Part shown: in pieces, positions 22,419 to 34,774 of the stretch
Numbering within the stretch: position 1 is the first letter of the stretch
Layout of the letters: each line of letters opens with the position of its first letter
Assembly: GCA_016758965.1 (NCBI GenBank)
Contig: JAEPRB010000045.1
Span: forward strand, 62,001-126,000
Direction of reading: 5' to 3'
Origin: Circinella minor
Lineage: Eukaryota > Mucoromycota > Mucoromycetes > Mucorales > Lichtheimiaceae
DNA: 64,000 nt
Translations under genes and position numbers: made by a program
Notes under the pieces: generated by a model
Database searches by the model: none
What the model was told of the DNA's origin: nothing
Seen by the model: the letters and a program-made list of their open reading frames with translations, nothing else

Positions 22419-24083
22419 TCAAATAAATAACTTGCAGAGGTCATTGGTGTTCCTGCTGTTGGTGCCTGTGTTTTCTTTGATCTCATTTAATCTTATATTG
22501 TTATCTTGTAATGTGATAGTGTCCGTACCAGAATTATCGTCGATTAGTACGTAGGTAGATGCACAAAAATCCCGAGCCCGTCGATCGCTTGTTATGTCAT
22601 GGTCATCGTTGCTATGAACGCTTTCATCGTCTAACCTACTGTTAGATAATTCTAACCCTACATTTAAATATCATATTATCAAAAATAGTATTATGGTAAA
22701 AACAAGAGCAATATATTATATACGTACAAGCGTCATATGTAATTAGTTTAGCAATTACGTGGCAAAGAAATTGATATATGTAATAACAAGAAATGTAATG
22801 TGAAGCTCTGAATGAGTGACCAACTAGTTTCACAAAATTAAACTGTTTCTCACATATTATATATAATCAAGTCTTTAGCAACACAATACAAGAGTAACGT
22901 ACCACCAAGTTCCATAAATAAATGGAAAATGAAGTATAAGCATCCCTCGTTCATTTGGTTTTATAGAGACCTGATTTACGGTTACAAGATTATCATGTTC
23001 TATGTGAATCATTTTGTTATGATTTCGCAAAAATATTAATAATACGAATGCTAGCATAAGCTAGAAAAGCAAATAATAGTGGAATCACATGAAAACATAA
23101 CCCATAGGATATGTAGATTAACGTTTTATAAGCTCTCTTGACGAGATTTTTGTTTTTACAAGTACCAACGCATAAAGCTAGAGTGTATTCAAGGGTATAG
23201 TAATATGAAAAGGATGGTACAAAGTTCGCAATATAGAGATGAGAATGTGACATTCTGAATAAACCTGCTTTGTTATACTACACTATAAAGTAGAAATAAA
23301 GAAGAAACGAACATTATTTCTATATAAATCATATTTTCAAAACTGTATACAAAATGTTTGATAACAATTAGAATGTTCGTCTTTTATTTATAAATACTTC
23401 GGTTATAAATTTTGTTATTGTACGTACATAGCCGATCAAAAGGTACATTCTGGTTCTACAAAGGCTAAAATCTCCTAGGTAGTTCAAAATAAAAAATATA
23501 TTATTATATTGTAATCATAATCAGCTTTTAATCTTTTTCTTCTCACATCATATTCAACTCGGTGGAACAAGAATTCAATTATCAGTCATCAAAATTACAC
23601 TGGGATGAGAACACTAATATAAGTTTAGTTTACGATTAAACAAATTTTTCCTTTTATTTTTTCTTCATCTTTTTATAGCTATGGTACGCTATTACTACAC
23701 ATAACGTATATTAAAAGCGCCAAAAAAAAAATATAATTCCATTGACCACATCCAGTTGTAAAATCCCTCGAATAATATTTAGATAACATTGTGATGTATT
23801 TGTTTTACAATACCAAGAATAAAAAAAGTAACAACGCTTCAGTCTTTTCACAGTGACAAAAACGTTGTTCCAAAATAATAAGCTGCATATTTGAACGCGA
23901 ATCATTAGTAAAATGATGTTTTATTACATTTTCATTCATGGAAAACAGCAATAAAAGGAAAAGTGAAATTGGAAACGTGAAACGTGAAACAGATGGTACC
24001 TGTTCATATAACATTGTTATTACAGAAATCGTTTTCACAGTGAACAGCACAATTTTAATTGACATTAACTGCGTTACACCCAT
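22419..24083 (-). CDS. Candidate GPCR-like seven-helix gene, model incomplete
   Basis: Exons supported by splice signals and phase are 24083-23814, 23766-23706 and about 23474-23424, then 23264-23046, about 22999-22894 and 22845-22731, and a tail exon 22657-22419. The join between the third and fourth helices' exons is not resolved. Visible pieces include a helix followed by RFTFPISLFLLLLFSM, then a Cys and FYNWMWSMELYFFFGAFNI. Next comes a polar loop starting RDFSLCRTR, then KRAYKTLIYI with a long helix, and a polar tail of about 80 residues with DDESVHSNDDHD. The second and third helices resemble those of cAMP-receptor or Git3-type GPCRs (inference). Sequence and intron positions differ from the six-copy array, so it is not simply a decayed copy. 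It could be a pseudogene. Confidence 0.35.
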
Positions 24084-24567
24084 TCTCTCCTGAGACCATT
24101 CTGTCCTCCACAAAAGTTATACGTATCAGCTTGAAAAAAATATTATTTGAATCTAGATACTGTACAACTGTATTTTGCTTATGCAAAACAATACAGGTGC
24201 TTGATCAATAAGGTGGTTATCTATGTAAGAAATACATACTATTATATATATTTTGCATTTTAAATTGTTTGCAAAAGAATAGCTCAGTGGACTGTAAGTT
24301 AAATGATTTCTCTTAAGCTATTATTATAATTAATAGCAAACAAAGAGCATGCTGGATCAAAATAAATCAGCAGTTGTAACAGGCTTTGAATATAGTGGTA
24401 TTTAGTTTGTGCGATATAAAAAAAGCTATTAATAGAGACTAGTTAATAAAGATGAGTTGAAAAAATCTATACATAGTATGTGTTGTAATCTAAATAAAAC
24501 GATGGTATAAATAATATGATACAAGTTCAGTATAAACAAGAAAAGTATTTGTTTTTTTTTTCTATTA
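24084..24567. other. Spacer between GPCR-like gene and array copy 2
   Basis: AT-rich, with no coding signal beyond possible 5' sequence of the GPCR-like gene and the 3' flank of copy 2. Confidence 0.4.
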
Positions 24568-26263
24568 TCAATCACTATATCTACTCAGCTCCATTTGGGA
24601 AGAGGTAGTCGATATAGGCCGTTTAGTATTCTTTCTGCCGAATCTAAAATATTTACTGCTGTTTGGTTTTTTACTCGCTGGAAGGCAATAATTTTGTTCT
24701 TGTGGATAGTTTGTTTGTAATGCATTCATAATTGCTTCGTTATCATTTTGAAATGTGGTTGATACAGCACCGAGAGTAGATATTCCAACACCCGCTTCAT
24801 GGTCCGGTCGTGTAGAATTCCCAGAGCTACTATCAATGTCAGTGCTCTCATCGGTTGACTTCTTGGATCGTAATGCAGCATTCCTGGTCGTATTGCGACT
24901 ATATAACATATATACAATAACAATACTTGTTAGTAATATTAATATATAAAAAGCCAAAAAATGATGCTTATTTTGCCCAAACATTTATAATATACCTGAA
25001 AATAATGGAGATTTGAACCACCAAAACGGTGATACCAGCTGTAAGTGACCATCCAGCACCAAGAACAATACTTCCTGTAGTATTTTCCATAATGAGATCT
25101 CGTAGAATACCATACAAGAGCAATACGAAGGAAAAAAAATATAAACATAGAGTAAAAGCAGCAATTGCTACTTGTATTTTAAATATTCCAGCCCTGACTG
25201 CATCATCAGTCGATCCTTGGCGAAGTTTTCTGTGGTGTATTCTTAAAATACGCACGAGACGAATACCAGCAAGTAGTACAGCAGTACCTATTCCTGCTGT
25301 CCATATAAACCAGATTCCATAATTTATACGTGTCAATATTTCCGCTACATGTTGATCACTGTCTATGGTGGACCCAGCTGCTATGGTAATGAATATCCCA
25401 ACTGTAGGTAGAGTTAATGCTATTATGCCTGCTACATCCACTATCCATGGTGATGGTAACCATCCTAGTGTTGAATGGCTCTATATTTTTGTTGTAAAAA
25501 TAAACATTATTATATATAAAACACGTAAATATAATGATAATTATTACTCTACCTGTGCGATTGCTTGTGAAACCCCCAGTAAATAAACTGTGATTCCACC
25601 GAGTCCTATGCTCCACGGAACTTCATATAAAACTGTAACAGTAATTAGTAATTCTAAGTCCAAGAGCACTAGTTTATAATCTATTCCAATCCAACCAGCT
25701 AATCCAATAATTATAAATACCTGAACGACCGAGTAAATTTCCTGGATCAACATCCGTGATAAGAATTAAACTTGTTATAAACCGAACTGAAAGGTAAAAA
25801 AAAAAAGAGTAAATATAACTATAAATAATCAAATGTCAGAGTTAGAATTAATTTTGTAACATACGTGCATTAAATACAGCAAATAAAACCATGCTACAAT
25901 CAACAGGTTTCGGACGTATAATCCCAGTTACTGTTCCTGCAGGGCTCCATATCCTATGTCCTTTCATTCCAACTCTATAGATCAGCAAGCCAATCCCTAT
26001 ATTAAATAATAATATTATTTTCAGCAACGCAATGAATATATTATGTTGAAGGGATTCACATTCTTTTATTAACTCGGAAAATATTTTTATTCACCTATAA
26101 TACAACCTAATGCTGAAACTATAATATTTATAACGTTGATGATGTACATTGCATGATGCTCTTCACAATTTTGAAGTGTAATTCTCCAGTCGCAGTGGCA
26201 AACCTCATCGAAGCAGTGACGATCAAATGTTCGAATAATCGTAACGGAAGAATCGTCAGCCAT
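24568..26263 (-). CDS. Seven-transmembrane array protein, copy 2
   Basis: Six exons: 26263-26095, 25996-25865, 25786-25721, 25632-25553, 25480-24996 and 24898-24568, giving 420 aa. Exon lengths match copy 1 closely: 132 nt for exon 2, 80 nt for exon 4 and 331 nt for the last. The N terminus has RTFDRHC and EVCHCDWR, then NCEE. The central landmarks KGHRIW, IRPKPVD, GWLPSPWIVDV, AGIRLVRILRIHH and VRAGIFKI are all present. The tail starts NTTRNAALRSKKSTDES, contains FQNDNEAIMNAL, and ends near SSQMELSRYSD. The FQNDNEAI and SSQMEL motifs recur in copy 4. No function is recognised; a membrane receptor or sensor is an inference. Confidence 0.83.
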
Positions 26264-27397
26264 AGTAGGCTTTTGAATAGATAATAATAACAGAAAGAGA
26301 ATAGCAGATACCAGGTAGTACTACCTAGTCATTTTGGTAATATGTTCTTCAGGTAAAGATACGTGATACGTATGACAAAATAAGGTATTGACAATAGATC
26401 ACAAGTTACATTAATAAATTCACCTGAAGATTTTTTTTTCCCCATGAAAACAAACGAGAACTTATCGTATAGTATGTATTTTTTTTTAAAATAGATTATC
26501 TATTATATACCGTTCTATAATAATGGTTAAAACGCGATGCTTGTCAAGAGTAAAAAAATAATGTTCAGTTATGAAATAAACTATTTCTTTTGTATCACAC
26601 GCGGAGATAACTTTACTTAAATGAAATTAATTTGACTTACCCATATGAAAAAAAAATGTAGGATATTTGACATCAAGATATAACAAATTAGCACTTTATA
26701 AGAAAAACGACTAAAAAGATATAAGTTGCTGAAATTTTCTTGTTATACTCATCTTTAGTAATACGATCGGTGAAGTTAAAAAAAACGAGTAGAACTCTAA
26801 TCAAAGAAGGCATATAAACTTTTTCGGTTGTGCAATTTTGAGATCAGCAGTGGAAGAAACAAGAGGTTACAATCGCAGACATCATTGTCTATCTTAATAG
26901 ATCCTACCTAGTAATGATACTAACTACAGAAACAGAATTTTCTGTATCAAATGGAAAACTAATAAATAAACTGTAGTTTATAGGTAATTGATTCAATTAA
27001 ATTTTACATCCTATTTTACTATGTATGCGTATTATAAAAACAAGAACAAACAAACAAACAAACAAACAAAAATTCTACTACAGTGGATATCTAAGTGGTT
27101 AAAAAATAATAATAAATTACGGTATACAAATAATTGAATTAGTTGTGTATATGTATATATAAAAAAGAATGCGCAACATCTATATAATAACAGCAAGAAA
27201 AAGGTGTTATAAGATGGGGTATTAAATGTAAAGATAAATTATATATATAAAAAATAGATAAAATAAATTGTTGGACCTTCTATTCATAATGTTTTTGAAA
27301 TCGACGGATATAAGCGTTGAAATAATGACTACTAAAGCAGCATTCGACTCTATATGAAGTATATATAATAACAAGGTAATTATGGATAATAACCTTA
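26264..27397. other. Spacer between array copies 2 and 3
   Basis: About 1.1 kb of AT-rich spacer. It contains a (CAAA)6 tetranucleotide repeat at about 27047-27071. No gene is seen. Confidence 0.45.
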
Positions 27398-29272
27398 TTA
27401 TTGATGATGATCGTATGAAGTCAGTTCCACCTGGGAAGAGTTATCCGATGATGTACGTGTTTTGAGTATTTTTTTACCGAAACCATTTTCTGTTAACGTA
27501 TTGTTTTTCTTCATTTCACGTCGTGCAAGCCACTCTTCGTCTTTTGCTTTGAGAGCACGTTCAATTGCTTCACTATCAAACGTTCCAGTGGCAGTAGCTG
27601 TATACGATGAAATTCCACCTAAATCAGTTCGTCCACTATAGGATAAGTTGTTGCTTTGACTTGTTTTATTATCTGATGATGATTTTGTGCGTAATGCTGC
27701 ATTTCTGGATTGATTGCCAGGACTATTTAAATATAAATTACACAAGTACGTAAATACAAAGAAAAGATTAGTAAATATGATGTATTATATATGATAAATA
27801 ATATAATAGTAAAAATCAATAATGTTTTCACTTTCTCCTATTTCTTTTTTATCTATCAACATTTGTAAATCGAATAACTGCTTTTGTTCTAATTTGAAAA
27901 AAGTAAAAATTACGTACTTAACCAGGACTGCTAATTCAACGACGAATGAAGTTGCTCCCCCCAATAATGACCATACAGCACCAAGAAAGATGGATCCCTT
28001 TGTATTTGCAATAATAGAGGTCCGTAAAACACCGTATAAAATTAAAAGTGCTGCGAAAGAAAACAAGCAAACAACATATGAAAATGCAGTCAATTGTATT
28101 TTGTAAATACCGGATTTGACTGCTTCATAATTTCTTGCTTGTTGAAACTTTTTATGGTGATTTCTTAATATACGAATTAAACGAAGTGAAGCATACAATA
28201 CAGCAACTCCAACGCCACCAGTCCAAAGAAGCCAAATTGAATAATTTGTACGAATCAATGTTTCTGCTAAATATACGTTTTTGTTTGCCATTGCGCCTGC
28301 TGCAATTGTAAATGATTCTCCAACGACTAACGGAGCAAATAGAAAAAAGATACCAAACGCGTCAATGACACTTGGATCAGGTAACCAACCCGATGCACAA
28401 TTACTCTGTTTTATTAATTAAAAAAAACCATTAGTATAGCTTTTTGTATTATCTAAATAAATGTCTCTTTTTTATATTAGCTACCTGTGCAATTGTTTGA
28501 GCAATACCAATCAAATACAAAGTGATACCACCTAGTCCAAATGACCAAGGAATTTCATAAAGAACTATTTTCATAATATTAATTATTAATTAACTTCTCT
28601 CAAGAACTACATTATGAATATATCACAATCTGTTATTATAATGATATATAAAAAAGATATTACATGATCGAGCAAGCCAATTTCCGTTGCCAACATCTGT
28701 TACTAGTACTATGCTAGTTATTGCTCGAACTAAAAAAAAAAAAAGCCATTAGAAAACATCAAGTAACCAGGAGTAATCATTATCATACATACGAGAATTG
28801 AATATTATAAATAATGATAACATGCCTATTATCAATATAAATATAACGTTAGAATACATATTCATTATGATCTTTTCTTTTTGAATTGGCTAAAGGAAAA
28901 TGTAATTCGATTTTTACCGTCCACGGGTTTCGGTCTTAATAGTCCTGTTCCGGGCCCTCCACTATTCCAAATTGTATGTCCTTTATAATAAACTCTATGA
29001 AATAACAAGGCTGATGCTGTCAAAAAGAAAAAAAAGTTTGATGTTACTAATATTGCTGATATGATTTATAGATCTAAGAAATTCATGATAATAGTTTTAT
29101 CAGATATCTACTAACCAAGAATAATGGACATTGCTGAAATGACAATATTAACAATGTTGATAATCCACATTGCATGACCCTCTACACAATCTTGTAGAGT
29201 GATTCGCCAGTCGCAATGACATACTCCGTCATAACAATGTCGATCGAATGTTCGAAGATTCGGATCGTCCAT
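27398..29272 (-). CDS. Seven-transmembrane array protein, copy 3
   Basis: Seven exons: 29272-29116, 29016-28918, 28825-28793, 28729-28664, 28564-28485, 28405-27918 and 27722-27398, giving 415 aa. The 132 nt exon 2 of the other copies is split here into 99 + 33 nt by an extra intron after PKPVD. Family landmarks are YDGVCHCDWR, YKGHTIW, LRPKPVD, YLIGIAQTIAQ, SLRLIRILRNHHKK, KSGIYKIQ and GSIFLGAVW. The tail starts SRNAALRTKSSSDN and ends near SSQVELTSYDHHQ. A pyrimidine-rich leader upstream of the ATG stays open in frame without another ATG. The function is unknown. Confidence 0.83.
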
Positions 29273-31228
29273 AATTCGTTGAAGTAACGATTTGAACAGA
29301 CCACGGAATAAAAGTGATAAAAGGAATAAGAAAGATATAGGAAGAAGAGAAAAAAAATATCGCGTGGCTGTGTAGAATTAAAAGGTATAAAGCGTGGAAA
29401 AAGGAGTGGAGAAGAGAATGTATTGTTACATCTTAAAGAAAGACTAATTTCAAATAATAATCTTGTATAACTTACAAGCTTGTTCTTGTTTTCAGTAGCA
29501 CAGACATTAACTAGACATGTCCTTCTGGTTGCACATGTTCCGTTTTTTGACAAAGCATATAACTCCGACATGGTTCCACAAAATATGGTTTTCTATATAT
29601 TTTTTAATAATTAATTAATTACAGTACTATTGTTACATAACGATAGAAGCTGATATGTATTTGACAAACAAACAATAGAGAAAGAAATTGAAAATATTTG
29701 TTCAAAATAATAATCTTTCATTGGAATAAAATAATTGTATTAATACTACTACTTATAATTATTATGTTACGTATTACTCAACAATGTTTATAATATGAGT
29801 TTATGAGTATGGGATTTTTTTTACTCCATTTAGTATCGTTTTTTTTTTTATATCTTCCCATCACATGTATTTATAGTTAAAAGAGTGAATTTTGTTTCTA
29901 AAATAAATCTCGGATGCAATTATTGGTTTGTTATTTATGAATTTTATTGATTACCACATCATTTTAAAATTTTGAAGTGATGAAAATAATACTTTAAAGC
30001 AAGGAGTACTTAGTATTAAATAGGCAACAAACATTAACAATATACTAATCATATCAATCTTGCAAAACTCTTCTTTGATACCAAAGATTTATTAAAAAAG
30101 GTACTCCGATAATAAATAGAAACAGAAGAATAAGTAAGTGGATGAGTGAAAAAAAAAATCGAACCGGTTGCCTTGTTGTATGTATTCCTTAGTGATGTGG
30201 AAAAGAGATCATTAGACTTAATTTCTTTTTGGCATATTCATGAAAAAAACAAATGGCATGATAATTTATGTTTAATAATAATAATAATAACTAAACACAT
30301 CTTGATGTGAGATGTTAAAAATCGATAATAAATAAACCCAATAAAAAAATATCGCGTGGGGTTTCCAATACCTTTACTCTGGTTTTTTAGTTTCCAAACA
30401 AAAACGTGAAATTACATGCCTATCCACAAAAAAAAAAATGCTTTTACAGTATATTTTATTATACTGACTAGCTAAATACCTCGCAATAATAACAGATATT
30501 TACTTATTTATTATAAAATGTCAGTAAAAAAACAAACAATTAAATGATTTTGGTATTGGTATAATTAATCTATTTACTTCCACCCTATAAAAAAAATTAT
30601 AAAAACCAAAATGTTGTCATGCCTTGTTTGTCAAAAATTTTGCAAAAATGTCGGAAATGATTGTTGTACAACATCTGTGGTAACACCATCGGATTAAAAT
30701 TACCCGTGCATTTTCCACCACCCAAAAACATTGTCGATCCATGTTGACATGAACTTTGGGCATGCAAACTTTGATATGTATCTTACTATAGACATACTTT
30801 TATTTGCTATTCCAAATCTTTATTGTGTATTCTTTTAAAAGTTTATAATCCATTATGGACTGACACATAAAATAAATATGGCTTTGTTAAACTATGTTTA
30901 TTATAAATATAAATCAATACAAAAACAAAAATGGAGAAGATACGTAGTAACAGTAAAAATAGAAAAAAGTAAATAATAAATATACACATAATAGACAAAT
31001 GAAAAGCAATTGAGTAACAGTAATCAATAGATATATAAAAAGAGTGGAGGAGAGAGAGGGACGATACCCACTGTTAAACAACTGTAGATGATATAATGAT
31101 ACATGATTTCTAAAGTTGATATAAAATATCAACGAGGGGTGAGTAATATATAAAGTAATTGTATTCAATTACATATGGGTATAGTAAGCATCGTGCTTAT
31201 TATGTTCATTGTAGTTGTTGTTATGGTA
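29273..31228. other. Spacer between array copies 3 and 4
   Basis: About 2 kb of AT-rich sequence with no supported gene. A short open frame with ATG at 29571 ends in a good donor (GTAAGT), but no matching exon could be joined to it. Confidence 0.4.
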
Positions 31229-32973
31229 TCAACGATCGTCATTGTAAGTCATCGTTAACTCCATCTGAGAAGATTCGTCTGATGCCCGCCGTACAGGTAT
31301 TCTGTTGATATTGAAATATGATCTAAATTTTTTACTTTTGCGTGATTGTTTTCCATCATCCAAAATAATCCATGATGAACTTCTATTTTTATTATTATTG
31401 CGTTCAATAGCATTTAAAATGGCTTCGTTATCATTCTGAATTGTGACCGTCATTGCATGAATAGTAGAACCTTCAAAGCCACCATCATAGTGTTGATCTG
31501 GTACTGTGCTCGTAGCTCCTGTTCCGAATGTTCCCTCATTATTTGTTCCAGTAGATGACTTTGACTTAAGTGCTGCATTTTTATTTCTTGTTGTGGGACT
31601 AAATAATTTTTTTTAAAAAGAGATTGTTATTATGAATAATTCAGATTTTTTTTTTTTTTTGCCTTCTTCAAATATTCTACTTCACAATATATAAATATTT
31701 ACTTGACAAACACAGAAATAATAAGACCTAGAGAAGTTATTCCTCCCAAATATTGCCACAAGATACTGAGAAAAACATTAGCTACAGTATTTGACATAAT
31801 CTGATTTCTCAAAATACTATACAGCAACAAAAAAATGGCGAACCCCCAGAGACAAATGGAAGATAATCCAATCATAAGATATATCTTATAAATACCAGCT
31901 TGTACAGCTGCATAGTTTCGATTACTTCTTGACTGCTTGTGATATGCTTGTAATATACGTACAAGACGAGTACCAGTAAAGAACACGGCTGCACCTATAA
32001 CACTTGTCCAAAATGACCAAGCAATATATGTCAAACGAACAAAAACTTCAGCAAGTGGTAAATTACTTTCTGCTAGAGCACCTGCTGTAATCGGGAATGC
32101 AAGGCTGGTAATGAATGGAAAAATTACTGCTGTACTACCAATAATATCAACAATTAATGGTGGTGGCAACCATCCAGATACTGAATGACTCTATTTTATA
32201 AATAATGGATTCAAACATTAGATTAATATTGATAAAAAAAATCACTTGATTGTCGACTTGCCTGTGAGATAGTTTGCGCAATACCAATAAGGTAGATTGT
32301 TATTCCAGCAAGTCCAAAATCCCAAGGAATCTCGTATAAATCTAATCGTTGCGGTGAGTAAGTTCAGATTTTTTGGATCCATTTCTGTCCCTTTTAAGAA
32401 TAATATACAAACATACATGATCGAGCTACCCAATTGGTTGAAAGTACATCAGCTACCAAGATTACACTACTTAGCAATCGCACTGAAGTGAAAAAGAAAC
32501 GTCATGCCCTGATCAGTTTAATGCAACACATTTTAATTCAAGAGCACAATGCTTCAACTATCATGTAGAAGTGCTTTTATATCTTACATATGTTAAATAC
32601 GACAAGAAAAAGCAACAGACCCTCAATAGGTTTTGGTCTTAACCAGCCACTATGCTGGTTACCACTGGAATTCCAAAGCATATGTCCCTTAACATAAATT
32701 CTATTGAATAACAGAGACAAGCCTGACGATGACGACCTTTTTATTTTAGTTATTATTATTTGCAATTTCAAAGAAAAAATAGAAAAAAAAAATAGAAAAC
32801 AAAACTTTACCCAACAAAATTGTCAAAGCCGAAATCACAATATTCACGATGTTTATATACCACATAGAAAGACTTTCTTCACAGTCTTGAATGCTGAGAC
32901 GCCAATCACAGTGGCACACGCCATTATTACAATGACGATCCAAAGTACGAATCGTAAATGGTTCGTCTGCCAT
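31229..32973 (-). CDS. Seven-transmembrane array protein, copy 4
   Basis: Six exons: 32973-32811, 32722-32588, 32482-32417, 32341-32262, 32190-31703 and 31598-31229, giving 433 aa. The fourth intron begins GC (CAG then GCAAGT). Using the nearest GT instead breaks the frame. The N terminus reads RTLDRHC then NGVCHCDWR and DCEE. Other landmarks are KGHMLW, LRPKPIEG (Asp of the usual PKPVD replaced by Glu), YLIGIAQTISQ, GWLPPPLIVDIIG, GTRLVRILQAYHKQ and VQAGIYKI. The tail starts RNKNAALKSKSSTG, contains IQNDNEAILNAI, and ends near SSQMELTMTYNDDR. It is most similar to copy 2 in its tail. The function is unknown. Confidence 0.83.
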
Positions 32974-34700
32974 AAATTTTCGTCGCTCAACAAAGAAAAA
33001 AAGGAACAAACTCTTTTCTCCCCGAAGACGTTTAAACGTGAGTAAAGAAATAAAACGAGGTGGTACGGGCAGGTACACACCACACCACCCATCACATATT
33101 GATGAGATGATGATTTATTGGTGGTAACACAAGAGTGAAAGAGCTGAAAATAGATAGCAAAAGCAAATCGTAGTCAAATGAGGGGTTGTTGCTATTCTAT
33201 AACATTTTCATGTCAGTTTTATAATTAGATTTTTCTATTCAATGCATGATGTTCCTGTAAAAAGTTATGCATTTATTGCACTCACAAGAAGTAGCAGGTC
33301 CTTTTACGATCACTTAAAGCACCAGATATTTTTTTCTCCATATCATTTTTATTTAACCGATCGCTGAGACTTACGATGTTCTTCAAATAAATAATAGCAA
33401 TATACTCCATATAAATATTATAATAAAGACTGAACAAGTTCTTACTTTTTCTTTACACTTAGTAGGCTAATAAAGAATAACTATCATGATACTATATTAA
33501 TTAGAATTTATATGACTGATAAACAGCTTGGCGTTCCAAGTACTATCATTGTCTTCGCAAGCCAAAACTATGGTATATAATGAACTGTGTTTGATTATGT
33601 TAATACATAATTAATGTGGCTACTGTAGTTAATTTATATTTGACAGCTACTAATTAGTAATTTTTTTTCAATTCGATTGTAACGGCAAATAATAGCAACG
33701 TATAAACTTTTACATATTAAATATTGTATGTAATATGGTACCAGTTATTTTCTTTATGACAGCTATTTCTTCGGATTAGCTTCTAACCAAAAGAATGCTA
33801 TGATTAAGTAAAATCTCCCGCAAAGTTTCCGACTGGGAATTTTGTTGAGAGTTTAATTTCTAAAGCTCATCCCAAAACCTAGTAGGGCACGTTCGCTTCA
33901 GTGCGATCCTGTTGTAAAAATAAAATATGGAAGACAGAGACAATTGTTTTCGTAGCGCTTTATTTCTTTTTTTTTTTTGGTAGAGAGAAGCAATAACGAA
34001 ACATAAATAGTATATACAGTATTACATTAAAATAGGCTAGTATGCTAATATACCATATAGCGAATGGAAATAGTATTCCCTAACTACTACGTACATTCGA
34101 TACCTATGATTTCTTTTAAACCTCAACAACCCGTTGCTTTTACTCGTGAATATACACCTTAAATTCCCAGCAAGGCTCACTTTGAAACATTGCTTATTAA
34201 TGACTTACGTACACTTTTTGATTTAACATGGAGATATAACACACAAATGCCCCAGTTTTTCAGTCGATTATTAGTATCAGTGATTCTTGAAAATCAGCCG
34301 ATAACTTCTTGCTGGTAATATTCTCGACTCTCGTATTGTCTTCTCCAAATTATCAACATGATTATCATGTCGATCGTTGCTAATTTTTGGAATTAACTAC
34401 TATTGGTTTTTTATTATTATTTCATTATCACGCATTTTGACTTCGTTGAATGGTAGGTTTAGAATATAGATGACCCAAAGTTAAAAACATTCTTTCTGTT
34501 AAAGTTGAGATTATTACTCATCCAAGTCAATAGTGTGAGATCGCGAACTAATAGAAAAAAAATAATATATTACCATCTTCTCAATTTACGAGACCATAAA
34601 AATAAAAAATAATCATTCAATGTATGCTTATATAAAGCGGTTCACTTTAGTTGTCCGTAAGAGTTGCGTAATAATAACCCGTCTTTTATCGGAAGGTTAA
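32974..34700. other. Spacer with possible decayed fragments
   Basis: Mostly non-coding. A short open stretch around 34170-34310 on the plus strand (reading DLRTLFDLTWRYN in part) is bounded by stops. A segment near 34430-34555 resembles 41270-41440 downstream of copy 6. Confidence 0.35.
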
Positions 34701-34774
34701 TAATGACGAACTATTGGTATGCATCAACTTAATGTATCAAACACGATAAGTTTGATAGTGACAAGAAATACTTA

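Noticed and set aside
23820..23850. CHC in the GPCR-like gene taken as the array signature
   Set aside because: Only three residues match; the surrounding residues, exon phases and helices do not fit the array family.
29468..29571. Short ATG exon with GTAAGT donor upstream of array copy 3
   Set aside because: No acceptor gives an in-frame join to copy 3, whose own ATG matches the other copies.
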